Shown: positions 1 to 12,243 of the stretch, in pieces
Layout: every line of letters begins with the position of its first letter
Numbering within the stretch: the first letter of the stretch is position 1
NCBI GenBank assembly: GCA_019648995.1
Contig: BLXT01004325.1
Coordinates: forward strand, 901,228-927,777
DNA: 26,550 nucleotides
Source: Plakobranchus ocellatus
Lineage: Eukaryota; Mollusca; Gastropoda; Plakobranchidae
Direction of reading: 5' to 3'
Program-made: the position numbers and the translations under genes
Notes under the pieces: generated by a model
Told to the model about the DNA's origin: nothing
The model's input: the letters and a program-made list of their open reading frames with translations, nothing else
The model's database searches: none

Positions 1-65
<65 letters not shown>

Positions 66-113
66 ATTTCTCTCTCCATCCACCCACAGAGAGAGAGACA
101 CACACACACACAC
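1..113. repeat. Compound microsatellite (TC)n - (GA)n - (CA)n
   Basis: The window opens inside a pure TC run of at least 30 units, followed by an interrupted pyrimidine tract. A short GA run (about 88-98) then passes directly into a CA run (98-113). Confidence 0.98.
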
Positions 114-904
114 AGGCTGGCATACTTTGGCTATCAGCCAGAATGACAGTGACTACACTGGCTGGCTATTAAAATGATTTGTGGACCTCTTTTTTCATTT
201 CGTTATCTAAGCAACATAAGCCTAAACCTACAATTCTCTGCATCAGTTGAACCATGACTTTCTGGTAATAATGAATTCCTGTTTTTAATGATTTTTGTCT
301 CTTCATTATGGCTCCGTTAGTTTATCTGAAGAAAGTTTCAATACCTTTAAATCTGAATATGTATTCTGTTTATGTCATATCTATGGTTGATTACTAAAAT
401 ACTAATGCCATAATAATTGGTATTGTCTATATATATATATCTCTAGTCTTTCAACTGGTAAAACCGGCCACTATCAATTTCACTGGAGAATTTTGACTTT
501 GTAAAACTCTTGAGGTCAGATATTGTTGCTTCTTTAATCAATGCTGTTTATCTTTACTATTATTGTTTTTGTTGTTCTCACCATCATAACTTTGATGTAA
601 TTATACATATTTTAAAAAAATTCTCTGCCTTATTTTTAAATAAGGAAAATGCACAAGAACTACACGCCTGGAAACATATGAATAGATTTAAAGATCATAA
701 GGATGCTTAGGTCGTTGATAAAGATGAATTGATAAAATAAAAGAACAAAATTGTCTACTTTAAATTATTAGAACAAAGTTGTACGGTAGCGTGTAGATAC
801 ATTCAAAGTACTTTTCTATGTAGTGCACAGTTTATCTGAAGAAGCTTTGAGGCAAAAAATGTCTTTACTCTTAGTGTATGTACTGTGCTGCTCAAATTTG
901 TTTC

Positions 905-910
905 AATAAA
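905..910 (+). terminator. Candidate poly(A) signal of an upstream plus-strand gene
   Basis: AATAAA is followed by TTTTAGTTGGCATTTTCGG and a T-rich stretch, a textbook-like arrangement of hexamer and GU/U-rich downstream element. No coding exon belonging to it is certain in the window. Confidence 0.25.
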
Positions 911-3900
911 TTTTAGTTGGCATTTTCGGTTCCTTGTTTTCTTTTTTTAAACTATATTATATATAGTTAAAATATATTATGCACACATTTAGTTATATAT
1001 TTTAAATGCATTCAGATGCACTAAGACATAACTAGAAGGTTTATATTAATTTTCAACATTTGTAAAAATTCTGTTTTGGAAAACATTTCTGCAATGTCGA
1101 GAGTAAAATATTTTTTTTAAAGAGATGTCAAAAGTATACTTTTGGATTTTGAGATTTTCAAATGTAATTCTTAGTGCCAATTTCATGGCACAGTAATCAT
1201 TTGCATGTCCAACTCTTTTTTTTCTTCTTCAAGTTGTATATGTTTATACAGTAAATGGGATTCTCTATAGCTAGCAATAACCCTTGTCATAACAGTAACA
1301 CATATGCTTTTTTTTTGTATGTCTCTTATGGGCAGGGAAGGAGTTTCTTTTTTCTTTCATACCTGTTTTTTGGGGGGAAGGCTCACAATCTATGCACCTA
1401 TTTCAGTATACCATTAATGCTCTTTAAATTTTGTTGTGAAATGTTGCTGATAAATTTATATATTGGGGTTTTCTATTTTTTTATTTTAATGACTGACGCT
1501 TAAAGAATGCAAAGAAAAGTTACATGGATGGGGCCTTATCTTTTTCACAATAATAGAGACTATTTGATGTTTCTACCCAGAATAGAATACAGTCTGTATT
1601 ACTGTTATGCTTACAGCTATAGATTTTTTATTGTTCACAATTGAGGTTCATCAAAGAATTGCACCTTTAATATGCCTTTCTTATACTGATGCCTTAACAT
1701 TCAAAGTTTACTTTTCTTCTCTTTTATTGAGATGGCTCATTTTCCATCTTTTTTTTTTTTTTCATGAAATTCAGCTTTCAGCTTAATTAGTTATTGTGTT
1801 CTGTATGAATATTTGAGAGGAAAAAAATTGTGCAATTCAATTAAGGCAGCTTCCTTTTTTCCTTCTTCCCTCTTTTTTTTTTTTTTTTTCATTTGAACAG
1901 TCTCCATAGAATGTGTCAAAAGGATGTTGCCGATGATATGATAAGCAGTGTTTGACTGGAAACATGTACGTGTCACAGTCCCATGATACAAATCGAATTG
2001 TAGATGAACATGATTTGAATTAAAAGGACCATCCTTAATCAGAAGAGTAAATGTGGTTCGATTCTCTGTGTGAACTTCCTTTACTAGAAATACTCTTAAC
2101 TACTTCTTAAGGCTTTTTGTTCATAAAGCAATGGGTACCTTTACTTTTCTGAATTGAATTTAGTCATGCAATATGACTCATCTGCTGATTTCAGTTGTGA
2201 GATCCACAACTCAACTCTTTTTGCAGGCTCACTTTGCAGTAGATTTGAATCCAGTACTAATGTCTGGCTTGTCAAGGGCCAAAAACTTGAAATCACTCAG
2301 AAGGTGATGAACTGTCAGAGAAAAATGAAAAATTAAAAAAAAAAAGCAGAATTCCTCTGCAGAGATTTTTTTTTTAAAGTTATGAAATTGGATTTAATGT
2401 GTAAGTCATTGTGTATGCACGTATGCCAAAGTGTTAAACTGCTCTTTATATTTTTTCTTCTTTTTTTTTCTCTAAATGCTCTGCATTATCTCACAAATGT
2501 GTTAATTATTCAAGTATTTACTAAGCATACACAGGGTCATTTTGCTGTTGTTGCATTATCTTAATCTTATTCCTTGAACCATTAGGAAGATATTGATGTA
2601 CAATTAAGAATGAAAATCATGAGTTGTGCATTCCAGCAAACGCGACAGAAATCCTTACTTTACACTTTTTATTTTTCTAATATATAACTTTCCAAACATC
2701 TCGTCATGCCTAACTTACATTTTTGATTTTGTGTTTGACACACCTTTCCTCAACCCAACCAAACTTTTAACTTGGGATGATTTCTGTGTAATCATGGGCT
2801 TAATTATAGTTCATGAAGGTCTTTGTGAATAGTGTATTTCAACAAGAGAATAAATCTGTGCATTTGTCAAATGGTTTACTATAAAATATGCAGATTGTTT
2901 GAAATCTAGATTGCATTTCAGATCTAGGTAAAAATCCAAATTTAGGTATTCTAATGATCTGGAAATCTATTCTAGGTTAAATTAGATTTACATATGGACT
3001 CAAAAGGCTTTAATAAGAGCCAAATTTACATTTAACGCTCAGATGGCAAAAATATATAGCTGTAAGGGGATTATAAAGCAGATAGCCCAAATTGAATAAT
3101 GCACATTATGACTTACAAAGAGGGCTGGTCCTAAGGTATAATATTTACATGTTCATGTTTATTAGGGTAAAGAAACTTGATCCATATTTGCACAGAAAAG
3201 ATAATTAGAGGTTGTGACATGGAAGGAGGGTGAAATTCTTGTAACTCTTTTACTGAAGATTATTATGGGCTATCTTATACTAGGCTACCTCAGCTGGCTG
3301 AAGAACCTTTCAATTCTTTTTTGAGGTCAAATAATTATTAGCAGGTAATAAATTGTATTATAAATACAAAAAATATATTTAAAATATATCATTTTGAGAG
3401 TGTAGTTCTATATGTTAGAATATGTCATTTATAATTACATTATTTTTATGCAAAATTTCTTTTTGTACTGTTTACACATTTTTATCATATTCTACTTTTA
3501 AAGAAGTGAAAAGTCTTTACTTTTATTAGGGAGGCAAACTTTAAAAACAGTTGATAAAAGCGTTGCAAAGAGAATATAATCCGTTTATGAATATTTAAAA
3601 AAAATTTGTATGACTCACATATACTTAATATGAGGACTCAAAAGTTTGTTTATCACTCAGTCTTTGTGGGTGACAATAATTATGGATCGCTACTCAGATA
3701 AGACGCCATTTTTGGCTCAGCATGAGAAACAGCTCTTGATTTTTGATTTGGTCAAAAACATGATCTATCTCATCATCGTTGATCTCTTGAGCTATAGATA
3801 TAACAAGTCTACCAGGAGAGCTGATCAAAGGGGTCATGTCATGATTGAAGATAGGGGAAACCTCAAAAGTTTGGTCAGTCATATTTATTATAAACAATAC

Positions 3901-4325
3901 ATGCATTCTCAGAGAGCTAGGATTTTTTTTTTCAGCTTATAATCCTAAATGAATCAGGCTCAAATCTCTCAATCCAAAGCTAATGCCGCCATGGATAGCA
4001 TAAAAACTGTTTTCCTTTTTTTTTCTTGTCTCAGCTTCATTAACTTTTAAGTGCCAAGTAATATTGAGTGTTGGAAAAAGTGGAAACACATCACCCTCTC
4101 TGTTGAGACCAGACTGAAGTTGTCCATGAAACATGAAACAGATGAGATGGAAAAGTTCAGGGGCAAAAAAAAAGGTCATTCTTTCTGACTATCTTCTGAT
4201 CATTGTAAGGACAGTAAAAAGATGACCAATTCAAATCCTCTTCATTTTTGAAAAATTTACTTTTTATTTTCATAGAATTTTAATTATTAGGCTGCTACTG
4301 TATGTTGGCCTGTATTGAGAATTCT

Positions 4326-4344
4326 TATATATATATATATATAT
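4326..4344. repeat. (TA)n microsatellite
   Basis: This is an uninterrupted alternating TA tract in AT-rich sequence. Confidence 0.95.
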
Positions 4345-5280
4345 CGCCATCAAGCAAAGGTTAAATTGAACAGGCATAAAAAAAGGTCCTGTGTTAGAAT
4401 TTCTTTTGTCTTTGTTACCCTTGCATATTTTGCTGTTACAGAAGACAGAAAAAGAAAAAAAAAAGAAGGCAAAACTAACTAGAATAGCTTAATTAGAAAG
4501 CATAACCAATAAGTAGTGTGAAGACATTGACAGTAAGATCATGGAGAATGTTTAGGCCAAGAGAAATAAGGGGTTAAACTTGACAGCTGCTGGATGCGGC
4601 TCATGCAAAAAGGAGTCATTGATCTGCAGCAGATATATATAGGCTATTCTGGGACAACCAAATCTTTATATTCAAAAAAAAAAAGATATAAAAAATAATA
4701 TTGATCTGAAATGACTTTAAAGGGCTCTTTGTGGACATTACCCTGCATTTCTCTTTACTCTATGGACCATTAAGAAACAGCAAAAATTCTTAGCACAAGT
4801 TTGAAAATGCACTTTTTCGATGGCAGCTTTTGCCTATACTGACTGAGTAGCTTTTCATTTCATGTGTTCAAACTATTCTATAAGTTATCCATATTACTTG
4901 GAACTTTTAATAGAAACTTTTCATTTTTAGAAGAGAGTCAGTAACTTAAAGTTCCATACAATGACTAAATGTTAAAGCAAATTTGTTCGTGATACCTAGC
5001 ATTGCACTAATTAATAGGACTCGTGTGTCAAAGACATCTCGGGGTTTCTTTATAATTTTGCCCATAACGCAATTCATTTTTTTCTCCTTAAAAAAGAGAC
5101 TAAATAAACACAGCATTTGAATTTCTTTTATTAAATCTACACTTGTCTTGAATTCCACAAATTTACAACCTTTTTTTTAATGATGACACCATTATTTAGC
5201 ACTGAAAAATAATGACTGCAGATTGTAGATTAAATACAATGTGAATTCTACTGATGATAGTGATTAACAAAATTATCACA

Positions 5281-5391
5281 GGATTTAACACCTAAAGGAC
5301 CGGCTTTGCCACCTAGAGTTACCCCTCCCAGACCAGGGCTGCCTTCTCCCTGTTCAACCTCCAGGACCGGAGTTGCTGCCCCCATTTCTTG
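5281..5391 (+). other. GC-rich island: possible plus-strand terminal exon or repeat remnant
   Basis: This 110-bp block is much richer in GC than its surroundings. After a possible acceptor (AAAATTATCACAG) the plus strand reads LTPKGPALPPRVTPPRPGLP, then SPCSTSRTGVAAPIS and a stop at 5389-5391. This is a proline-rich sequence with SH3-ligand-like PPR and PRPGLP spacing. The minus strand is also open here. The block contains two GGACCGG copies about 55 bp apart, which would also suit an old repeat fragment. I do not recognise the gene or element. Confidence 0.3.
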
Positions 5392-7248
5392 AAATCTATA
5401 TGCATGCCTTTAACACCAATAAGGATAAGTCTATTATGGAAATCTTTAGTTTGTATACCCATAAAAAGGTTGCTAAATATTCAAAATAAGTATTCTCAAT
5501 GTTTTTATGTAAAACATAAAGTCTAGATTGGAATAAAGTAGTGGATTAGCTGTTGCGAGAATACGTCTTGTCACTGATCCTTTATGGCTGGGTACTTTTT
5601 TGCGAGTATAGTCATTGCCGGTCTTTTAGATATTAAACTGTGTAATGAATGAGAAACAAATCTGAAATTATATATCCAAAGTGAATTTTCAGTGCATCAT
5701 GCTTTGTGTTTCTTCACCTCTGAATAGTTCAACAGCCTTAATTAGATTTTCGTCCAAATCTAAAGGTGATAAAGAGCAATAAAGAAATACTGAACTCGCA
5801 TAGTATGAAAATGTTACAACCAGCACAAAGTGGTTACCGAGGGTAAACAATCTTCAACCTTGTATATCATATTATTCATATACATGATTTTTATCTTGTG
5901 CAGGATATTTATTACTTTATATTTTATCCTATGATAAATTGCCAGTATTTAGTCTAAAAATCTGTGGCCAGTCCAAACTTTTTTCATAACTTTTTAAGAA
6001 ATAAAATTGTTTAAAAAATGTATGTAGAAAGAACAGAAGTTTCTTTTTCATATTTTAGCAGTCATAAACAGTAGTTTTGCAACCTTTACCGCATGAAGCA
6101 GATAATTGTTGGAGTTTCAAAATGCCGGAATAAAAAATTTTATCTTTGGAAGATAACGGCGAAAATGCATTTAGAGAACCGTTAATTTTACTCAGAGAAT
6201 GTACAGGTCAATATATTTCATTTTTTAAGTTTTAAGCTTCTTGTACTTTTTAAAAATAACCTGGCTGTATTTACAAAAATCCTTACTATTGGTTTCTTGT
6301 TTTGATATCTTGTGGTGGAAAATCTTGTCCGCCTGCAGTTCTAAGATCCTCTCTCCACATATCATAAAAACAAAGTATTCTTTAATTCTGTGATGCCTAA
6401 AAAAAAAAATATGTAAATTTTTGCTTTGTCTTTCTTTATGTTAATAAATCATACCTAGAAAATTGTTTTCATTTCTGCTTAAAACTAAATATTGGATTCA
6501 TATATTTTTCTTCTGCTACTATGTAAACTCATACCACAGTGTCTTACTTTATAATAATAAAATAAAAAAAAAGCTATCATATACTCCAGATTCCTTCTTG
6601 GTGTGATACTTTACAATAATCTATTTGTCTACAGTTTGGGGAAAAAAAGGCTCAGACAATCATAGCATTGAAAAAAATGTGATAAAGTGAGCGCAGTGAT
6701 GCTCAAGAGCACACATTCAGTTTGAAATATCAATGTATTTAAAAATGGAAAACAGCGGAGAAGCAAATTTGAAATACATGTATCTTTAAAATTATCACTG
6801 TCGGATCTGAACTTAAAACTGAAGTATAATTTTTTTTTTTTTTTAAGTTTTGTTTTTTTGAATATGCTCTATGTTATTAAAATCATTATCTTTATACATG
6901 TAGAAAATTGGGCTAATTAATTGGACAAATATGGTTATTTCAATACATTGCTGGTTGATAGTAATGATAGAATGTCCATTTTATACATTTAAAAAAATGG
7001 TCACTTTAACACTTACATTTGAGTTCTCTGTTTTCCATTGAGGCAATTTCCCCAAGAGTCAATCCAAATGACCTTCACAACCCCCCCCAAACAAATGTAA
7101 CTGTATCTGATTGGTTTTGCTGATAATGTTGAACAATACACTATGGACACAAATTATTTCACTTCCTCCCCCATTCTCTCTCACACATACACAGATACAG
7201 AGATAGAGTTGTTTCTTTTTCTCTCATTTTGAGCTTAGAGTAGACACA
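5392..7248. other. Unassigned AT-rich sequence between the GC island and the Kibra 3' region
   Basis: No coding signal was seen. The segment holds A and T runs of both orientations (A runs near 6,400 and 6,562; a 16-T run at about 6,829-6,844), a C8 run at 7081-7088, and several plus-strand AATAAA hexamers (near 5,532, 5,776 and 6,443). It could be the 3' UTR of a convergent plus-strand gene or plain intergenic DNA. Confidence 0.5.
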
Positions 7249-7254
7249 TTTATT
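7249..7254 (-). terminator. Candidate distal poly(A) signal for a long Kibra 3' UTR
   Basis: AATAAA on the minus strand is followed some 45 nt later by a strong GU/G-rich element (TGTGTATGTGTGAGAG, then a G run). This is the best downstream element seen. It lies roughly where the A-run bias of the plus strand weakens. Using it would give a 3' UTR of about 7.6 kb. Confidence 0.2.
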
Positions 7255-8623
7255 TCGACCCTTACTGCCACTCTAGCTGTATCTTACATGCACTATTGAT
7301 ATTAAGCCACAACAGCAATGAAATCACACTTATTCTTTTTAAAGCCACAAAATCACCAAAAAAAAAGAAGATAAACTTGTAAATGATATTTATTATCTTT
7401 TGTACAAAATATATCATAACTATAATAAAATAGTGTTATTGATTGTTGCTAGTCACACGGTAAAAATCAGTGGGAAAGAACATACATATCCCTTACACAC
7501 ACTTACAAAAAAAATAATCTAGATACTTACCAGTCTAAAAACTATAGTGAACACAGCATTGAGTACGATTAACATTGTGGACACAACAAAATTTTATCTA
7601 AATTGAAAAGGCACTAAAAAGTATAAAAGATAAACTCTTAATCACTGGATAAAAACAAGTACTTAAAACTAATTAAAACAAGAAAAAATCATACAAACTT
7701 TATAACAAAATGACAGTACCACATGGTTTAAATTGCTAATCAGCACTCCAGAAAAGTTCTGAGTGATTGGAAGGAAATTTGAAGTCCAGAGTGGAGTTGA
7801 AATAATGTAAAACAAGGTTATAACATCATGTTTGTTGGTTTTGTTTTTTTTTGTAATTGATATTGTGCTTTTAAAAAATGCCTATGCTGTCACTGGTTTC
7901 TAAAAAAAAATTACAACACAAATTCAAAGAAAAAGTTTGCTAAATTTTCTGGTTTTCACTTTATGACCTGCACATATTTTATGGGTTTCAGAATCAGTTA
8001 AAGTTGAAAGGTCTGAGCTATTTAATTCACACATAGACGTACAATTAATACAGAACCATACTAATTCTAAAACATATCTTTTGCATAGCTCATGATCCAG
8101 ATATGGTTTTTCAAAAAAGGGTTATTTTATTATTTTTTTTTATCATCAAATCTTTCATCATAAATACAATAGCTACACAATAGATATAGCAATCTCGCAA
8201 AATGAGTCAAGTTGAGGGTCTGCATAAATGAGATCAACTCAAAGTATTAAAATGAAGAAGTAAATATTCCCAATACTTTTATATGCAGAAAGTCTTTTGC
8301 ATGACTATAGAAAGTTCTCAACGTACTGAGAGTGAGAGGTGACAAGTTTTCTTCCCTATACTCAACAGTTTTCATTTCAAGTCACTCATGCAAACTGCAA
8401 CTCAACTCATTTTCTTAGACTGTTATACATATATGTGTAATGCACCCACAAAATGAGATGGCTTGCCTGCAGCAAAAGCGATCATTTAAAAAATTGGGTA
8501 TTTATAATTGGTTTTATCATTGAGAGCATCACTCTTATGGGCAGAGGCCAAATAGTATAAAAAAACTGTGGTGAGACAAAACACTGAAAATTCTGAAATG
8601 TTCTTTGTTCATCGATCTTGTTT

Positions 8624-8641
8624 CAGGGGCAAAACCCCCTG
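8624..8641. repeat. Short GC-rich hairpin
   Basis: CAGGGG and CCCCTG form a perfect 6-bp stem around a 6-nt loop in otherwise AT-rich sequence. It may be an RNA hairpin if this DNA is part of a Kibra 3' UTR. Confidence 0.5.
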
Positions 8642-9464
8642 TCTTACAGTGACACTACCAATATAGCCATTTTATACTTTTAATTGGTGCAATTTGACTT
8701 GAGGTTTTAACATGAATGGTTTTAGGAAACCAACAGTATTCTATCTATATGAATAAAAACAATAATCAGCTGATATTGCATAGGATCCAGTACTAAATAG
8801 CAACATGCTGGTACCGCGATGTACCATATTTTTTACATATAACCAACCTACCAGAACAAGATTCCCCCCTATAAACATTAATCTGTAAACAACTGCTAAC
8901 ATTAGAACTTCAGCCAAAAATAAATACACACAAAAAAAGTGAAACACTTTGTTCTACGTTGCCCATTTGGGATACCTTGGCTAATTTTCATTTTTCTTGC
9001 CTTGGATAAACAAAATTGGACAAGACAATTTTTGATTAAAGTGCTCCATTTTTTATAATAGCTCCCTCTCAGATCTGCCCGTCAGTACACATTCTCTCTC
9101 TCTCTGCGACACAAACACACATGCCGCACACAAGCATATAATGGCTGTTCTCGCTCCAAGTTGTTTTCCCGGATCAGAGTGAAATGTGGAAATGACTTTG
9201 AAGTTAAATAATGGATGCTCTACTCGTGCACATCATGCATCAGTACAAGAAGCAGTTTATATATAAATATATATATATCCCATTGTTCTCTCCCAACCTT
9301 TAAAATATTTACAAGTTCAGCTCAAAGTCTCTCCATTTGTTCCTCAATTCTCCTCGTCTGGTTTTATTTTTCGGGCAGTATTGCTTACACTCCTGGACTT
9401 AGAAATCTCTGTACCATGGGAAACGAGAGGAATAGCCTCCGTCAACCATAATGTAGGGTTATGG

Positions 9465-9574
9465 GTTGTTAATGCCTTAGTGACACTTGCTCATGCCTTC
9501 AATAATACTTCTTGACTTGTGAGTTATTAATGCCTTAATGACACTGCTCATGCCTTGAATGATGCTTGTCGACT
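9465..9574. repeat. 58-bp tandem duplication, two diverged copies
   Basis: Copy 1 starts GTTGTTAATGCCTTAGTGAC at 9465; copy 2 starts GTTATTAATGCCTTAATGAC at 9523. Both continue with TGCTCATGCCTT and a similar AATAATACTT/GAATGATGCTT segment. The period is 58 bp. Each copy also contains TGCCTT twice. Confidence 0.85.
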
Positions 9575-9959
9575 GCGGTGTCAGTTGTACAGCTGAACTT
9601 ACAACCTGATGTTAAAAACTATTGCACAATCAACATAATTAGAATTTAAAAAAAAAAGAAAAATATAGTAAGCTTTTGACACAAGCTTGAAACTTTGAAG
9701 GGACTCTCTGACCATCTTTTATTTTGATTTGCGTTGCAATTTGAGCCAATAGACACATCAGCCTGCGGCCTGATGTCCAACAGTCAAACTAAAACATGAT
9801 AAATTTCTAACAAGGGTTACAAGGTATATCTATTTATATATATTTTATAAAGTTGTGGAAAAATATGATACATAACAACAGTTTAAAACAACACCTTGAA
9901 TCTCATTGTAGGATGAATCAAAACACAGTGAGTTTTTCATAATATAAATACACTGTAGT

Positions 9960-10079
9960 CCAGGGTTTTCATCTTTCTATCTACAAAGCAAAATGAAATA
10001 ATATATAAGTATATGTAGATAGAAAGATAGATAGATAGATAATCCGGTTGTCATTGGTATGGTGAAAACAAAACCCTGG
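9960..10079. repeat. Two-part fold-back (inverted repeat) with GATA microsatellite
   Basis: A perfect 15-bp inner stem pairs ATCTTTCTATCTACA (9971-9985) with TGTAGATAGAAAGAT (10014-10028). An outer 10-bp stem pairs CCAGGGTTTT (9960-9969) with AAAACCCTGG (10070-10079). A GATA run and about 35 bp of single-copy sequence separate the right arms. It could be a small MITE-like element or a structured RNA segment. Confidence 0.75.
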
Positions 10080-12228
10080 CTAAAAAACAGAAATTTTGTA
10101 TAGCTAGTCAGCCCACATCTTTAAATCTCAAGACCATTCAAAATGAGCCATATGGTGCATTTTCATCCACTGAGAGGCCATGATATTTTATTCTCAGAGC
10201 TTTTGCTATGGTGAAGGCTATCATAGAGATATGTTATTCTCTGCCAAAAAAAAAAATGATTTCTATTTAAAAATACAACACAACAAAATTTTTTGGGGGG
10301 GGTGGGGGATCTTTAGGGGTATACGCTCAATTTTTCTCAGACAATCTGGTATTTAATGCAATTAGATGATTTTTTTTCGTTTACAATTCAAGTTTTAGGT
10401 CTAAATTTAATGTTTGATTAGTGAAACAGCTTTGAATTGACCACAAAGGTCATGCTATTCAATTATTCATACAAAGCTTTAGCATGGCCCCTTCTCAAAA
10501 GCGTAATGACACCAATTTGCTCTTTAAACTGGTCTTTGGATATTCCATCTGTACACAATCACCTCCTGCATAAACTGTATCACTGTTTCAAACCCTATGT
10601 ATGCAATATAATATAATATTTATTAAACATAACTATAATTTATTTATTTCCTTTTTCTGCTCACATATATTTACCTCCATGATATTTATCTTAAGGAAGC
10701 TTTAATCGCACTTGAGCAATTTGAACATTGTGATAAATTTCATTAAACAGTTACGATAAAAAAAAATTATTTTTATTCTCTTAGTTATCCAATCAGAGTC
10801 AACAGTATCACTTATCACATTATCAAAAATATGTCTTGCATCCTTAGAACTTAAAAGTCATAAATTTTCAATAAAAAAAAACAAAAAACAACACTAGCCA
10901 AGAAGCTAGAGCTCTTAACTGTGTGACAGTCCTATAAAATGAGCTCCATTGCAAATCTAAAACTTAAATGGAAGAAATAAAAATTGCCATTGTCTTAGTC
11001 TTCAAAAAAGCTCTGCACACTGAGGATTCAGTCTGTTTTACCCTTCATGTTTTGGGTTTTCATTTTTAAAGAGGAATCATGTAGACCTGCAATTTGAATC
11101 ATTTATTTAAAAGGGACAATTAAATAGTTTGCTATCAATGCAAGATTTCTTTCACTGAGCAAAAAAAAAGAGCAATGAAAGCTAATAACCAGTCACTCAT
11201 TTACAAAAGAAGCCAAACATAAAATGAAGTGCATCATTTAGTGTACTGCGCTTGATTTACTACTCTATCGTTTCATTCTACGCAAGCTACATACCAAAAT
11301 TTGTTTTTTTTTTTATTCCTACAACATTGCATATTCATTTATGTATGCTTTATATGATGTAGTCTACACAACCAAAATATTATATATATAATACAGTTGC
11401 ATATACCTGCACGTAAACTGTGTGAATGATTGCATTTTTTACACAATTTTCCTTTTCTTCTCTTAATTTACTTCACTGAATCCACTATTAGTATGAGCAG
11501 GTAAATAACAGTCTTCTTTTAGAGCTTATCGAAGCTGAAAAATGAAATTAAAATCTAATCATGAGCCACAAACAACACAAAAGTGTTCTTTCACTTTGAT
11601 CATTTTGATTGAAACATTTTTAAAAAATAAATTAAGAAACATTTACATTAAACGATAATCAGCAGTTTTTGGAGAGGGTTTTGAGTGGAGTATGGGACAG
11701 GGAGAATAAGAACTAGGCAGGAGGGAAAAAAATAGAAAGCTGTCAAAACTATTGGTGAATCCTAGAAAGTTGTTAAAAAAAAAAATAAAATATTTTTTTT
11801 TAATCTTAAGATACAGTAAAATTTCAATCACTCAGATCTAAAAAAAAAAAAAAACAAATAAAAAATAAAACAAAACAAAACAAGGCAAGAATTTTAAAAA
11901 AGTGTATATCACATAATCTTTTGCTTTGTTTGAAAAATTTATCTTTTACATAAACAAGCTACAAAAACAAAATCCATGATCATCTGTTAAAAAAAGCCAT
12001 TGCTCTCGAATACACACCCCTGGAGACTGGTCAAAATGAATTACTGGTTGCATTTTGACAATTGTCAAATATTTATGCTGGCAGAAACTGCATTTCTTAT
12101 AAATTGCTTAGGCTGCAACCAGACAAAGGTCAATTCCGCTTTTCAACCAATGTATTGGCATTCTCATCACTTAAAAAAAGCAGTAAAAAGAAGAAATATG
12201 CAAACTTACACTTCTTCTTCTTTTTTTT

Positions 12229-12243
12229 TGTGTGTGTGTGTGT
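12229..12243. repeat. Short (GT)n run after poly-T
   Basis: A T run is followed by about seven GT units (CA on the minus strand). Confidence 0.9.

Larger units (their letters stand above)
114..5280. other. Unassigned AT-rich sequence, left part
   Basis: No gene was recognised. Poly-T runs are common on the plus strand (for example near 1,750, 1,870, 2,367 and 4,016). Short open frames up to 98 codons (near 3,646-3,942) lack any family signature. A segment at 4,051-4,188 encodes KWKHITLSVETRLKL on the plus strand, faintly like the N-terminal DNA-binding part of pogo/Tigger transposases. Confidence 0.6.

Noticed and set aside
114-180. Possible terminal exon after the CA repeat (reading SQNDSDYTGWLLK and stop)
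   Set aside because: The apparent acceptor is simply the end of the CA microsatellite, two other frames are also open over the same stretch, and no homology was recognised.
320-843. 14-base repeat GTTTATCTGAAGAA at 320-333 and 830-843
   Set aside because: Short, AT-rich and without extended similarity; likely coincidence.
2057-2070. GGTTCGATTC-like tRNA B box
   Set aside because: No A box at the right distance and no cloverleaf could be drawn; not called as tRNA or SINE.
2899-2993. Loose inverted AAATCTA / TAGATTT ends about 90 bp apart
   Set aside because: Matches are short, AT-rich and imperfect; insufficient to call a MITE.
3646-3942. 98-codon plus-strand frame with an opposing 70-codon minus-strand frame
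   Set aside because: No recognisable motif or splice context; both strands are open over the same stretch, which suggests chance or very old repeat sequence.
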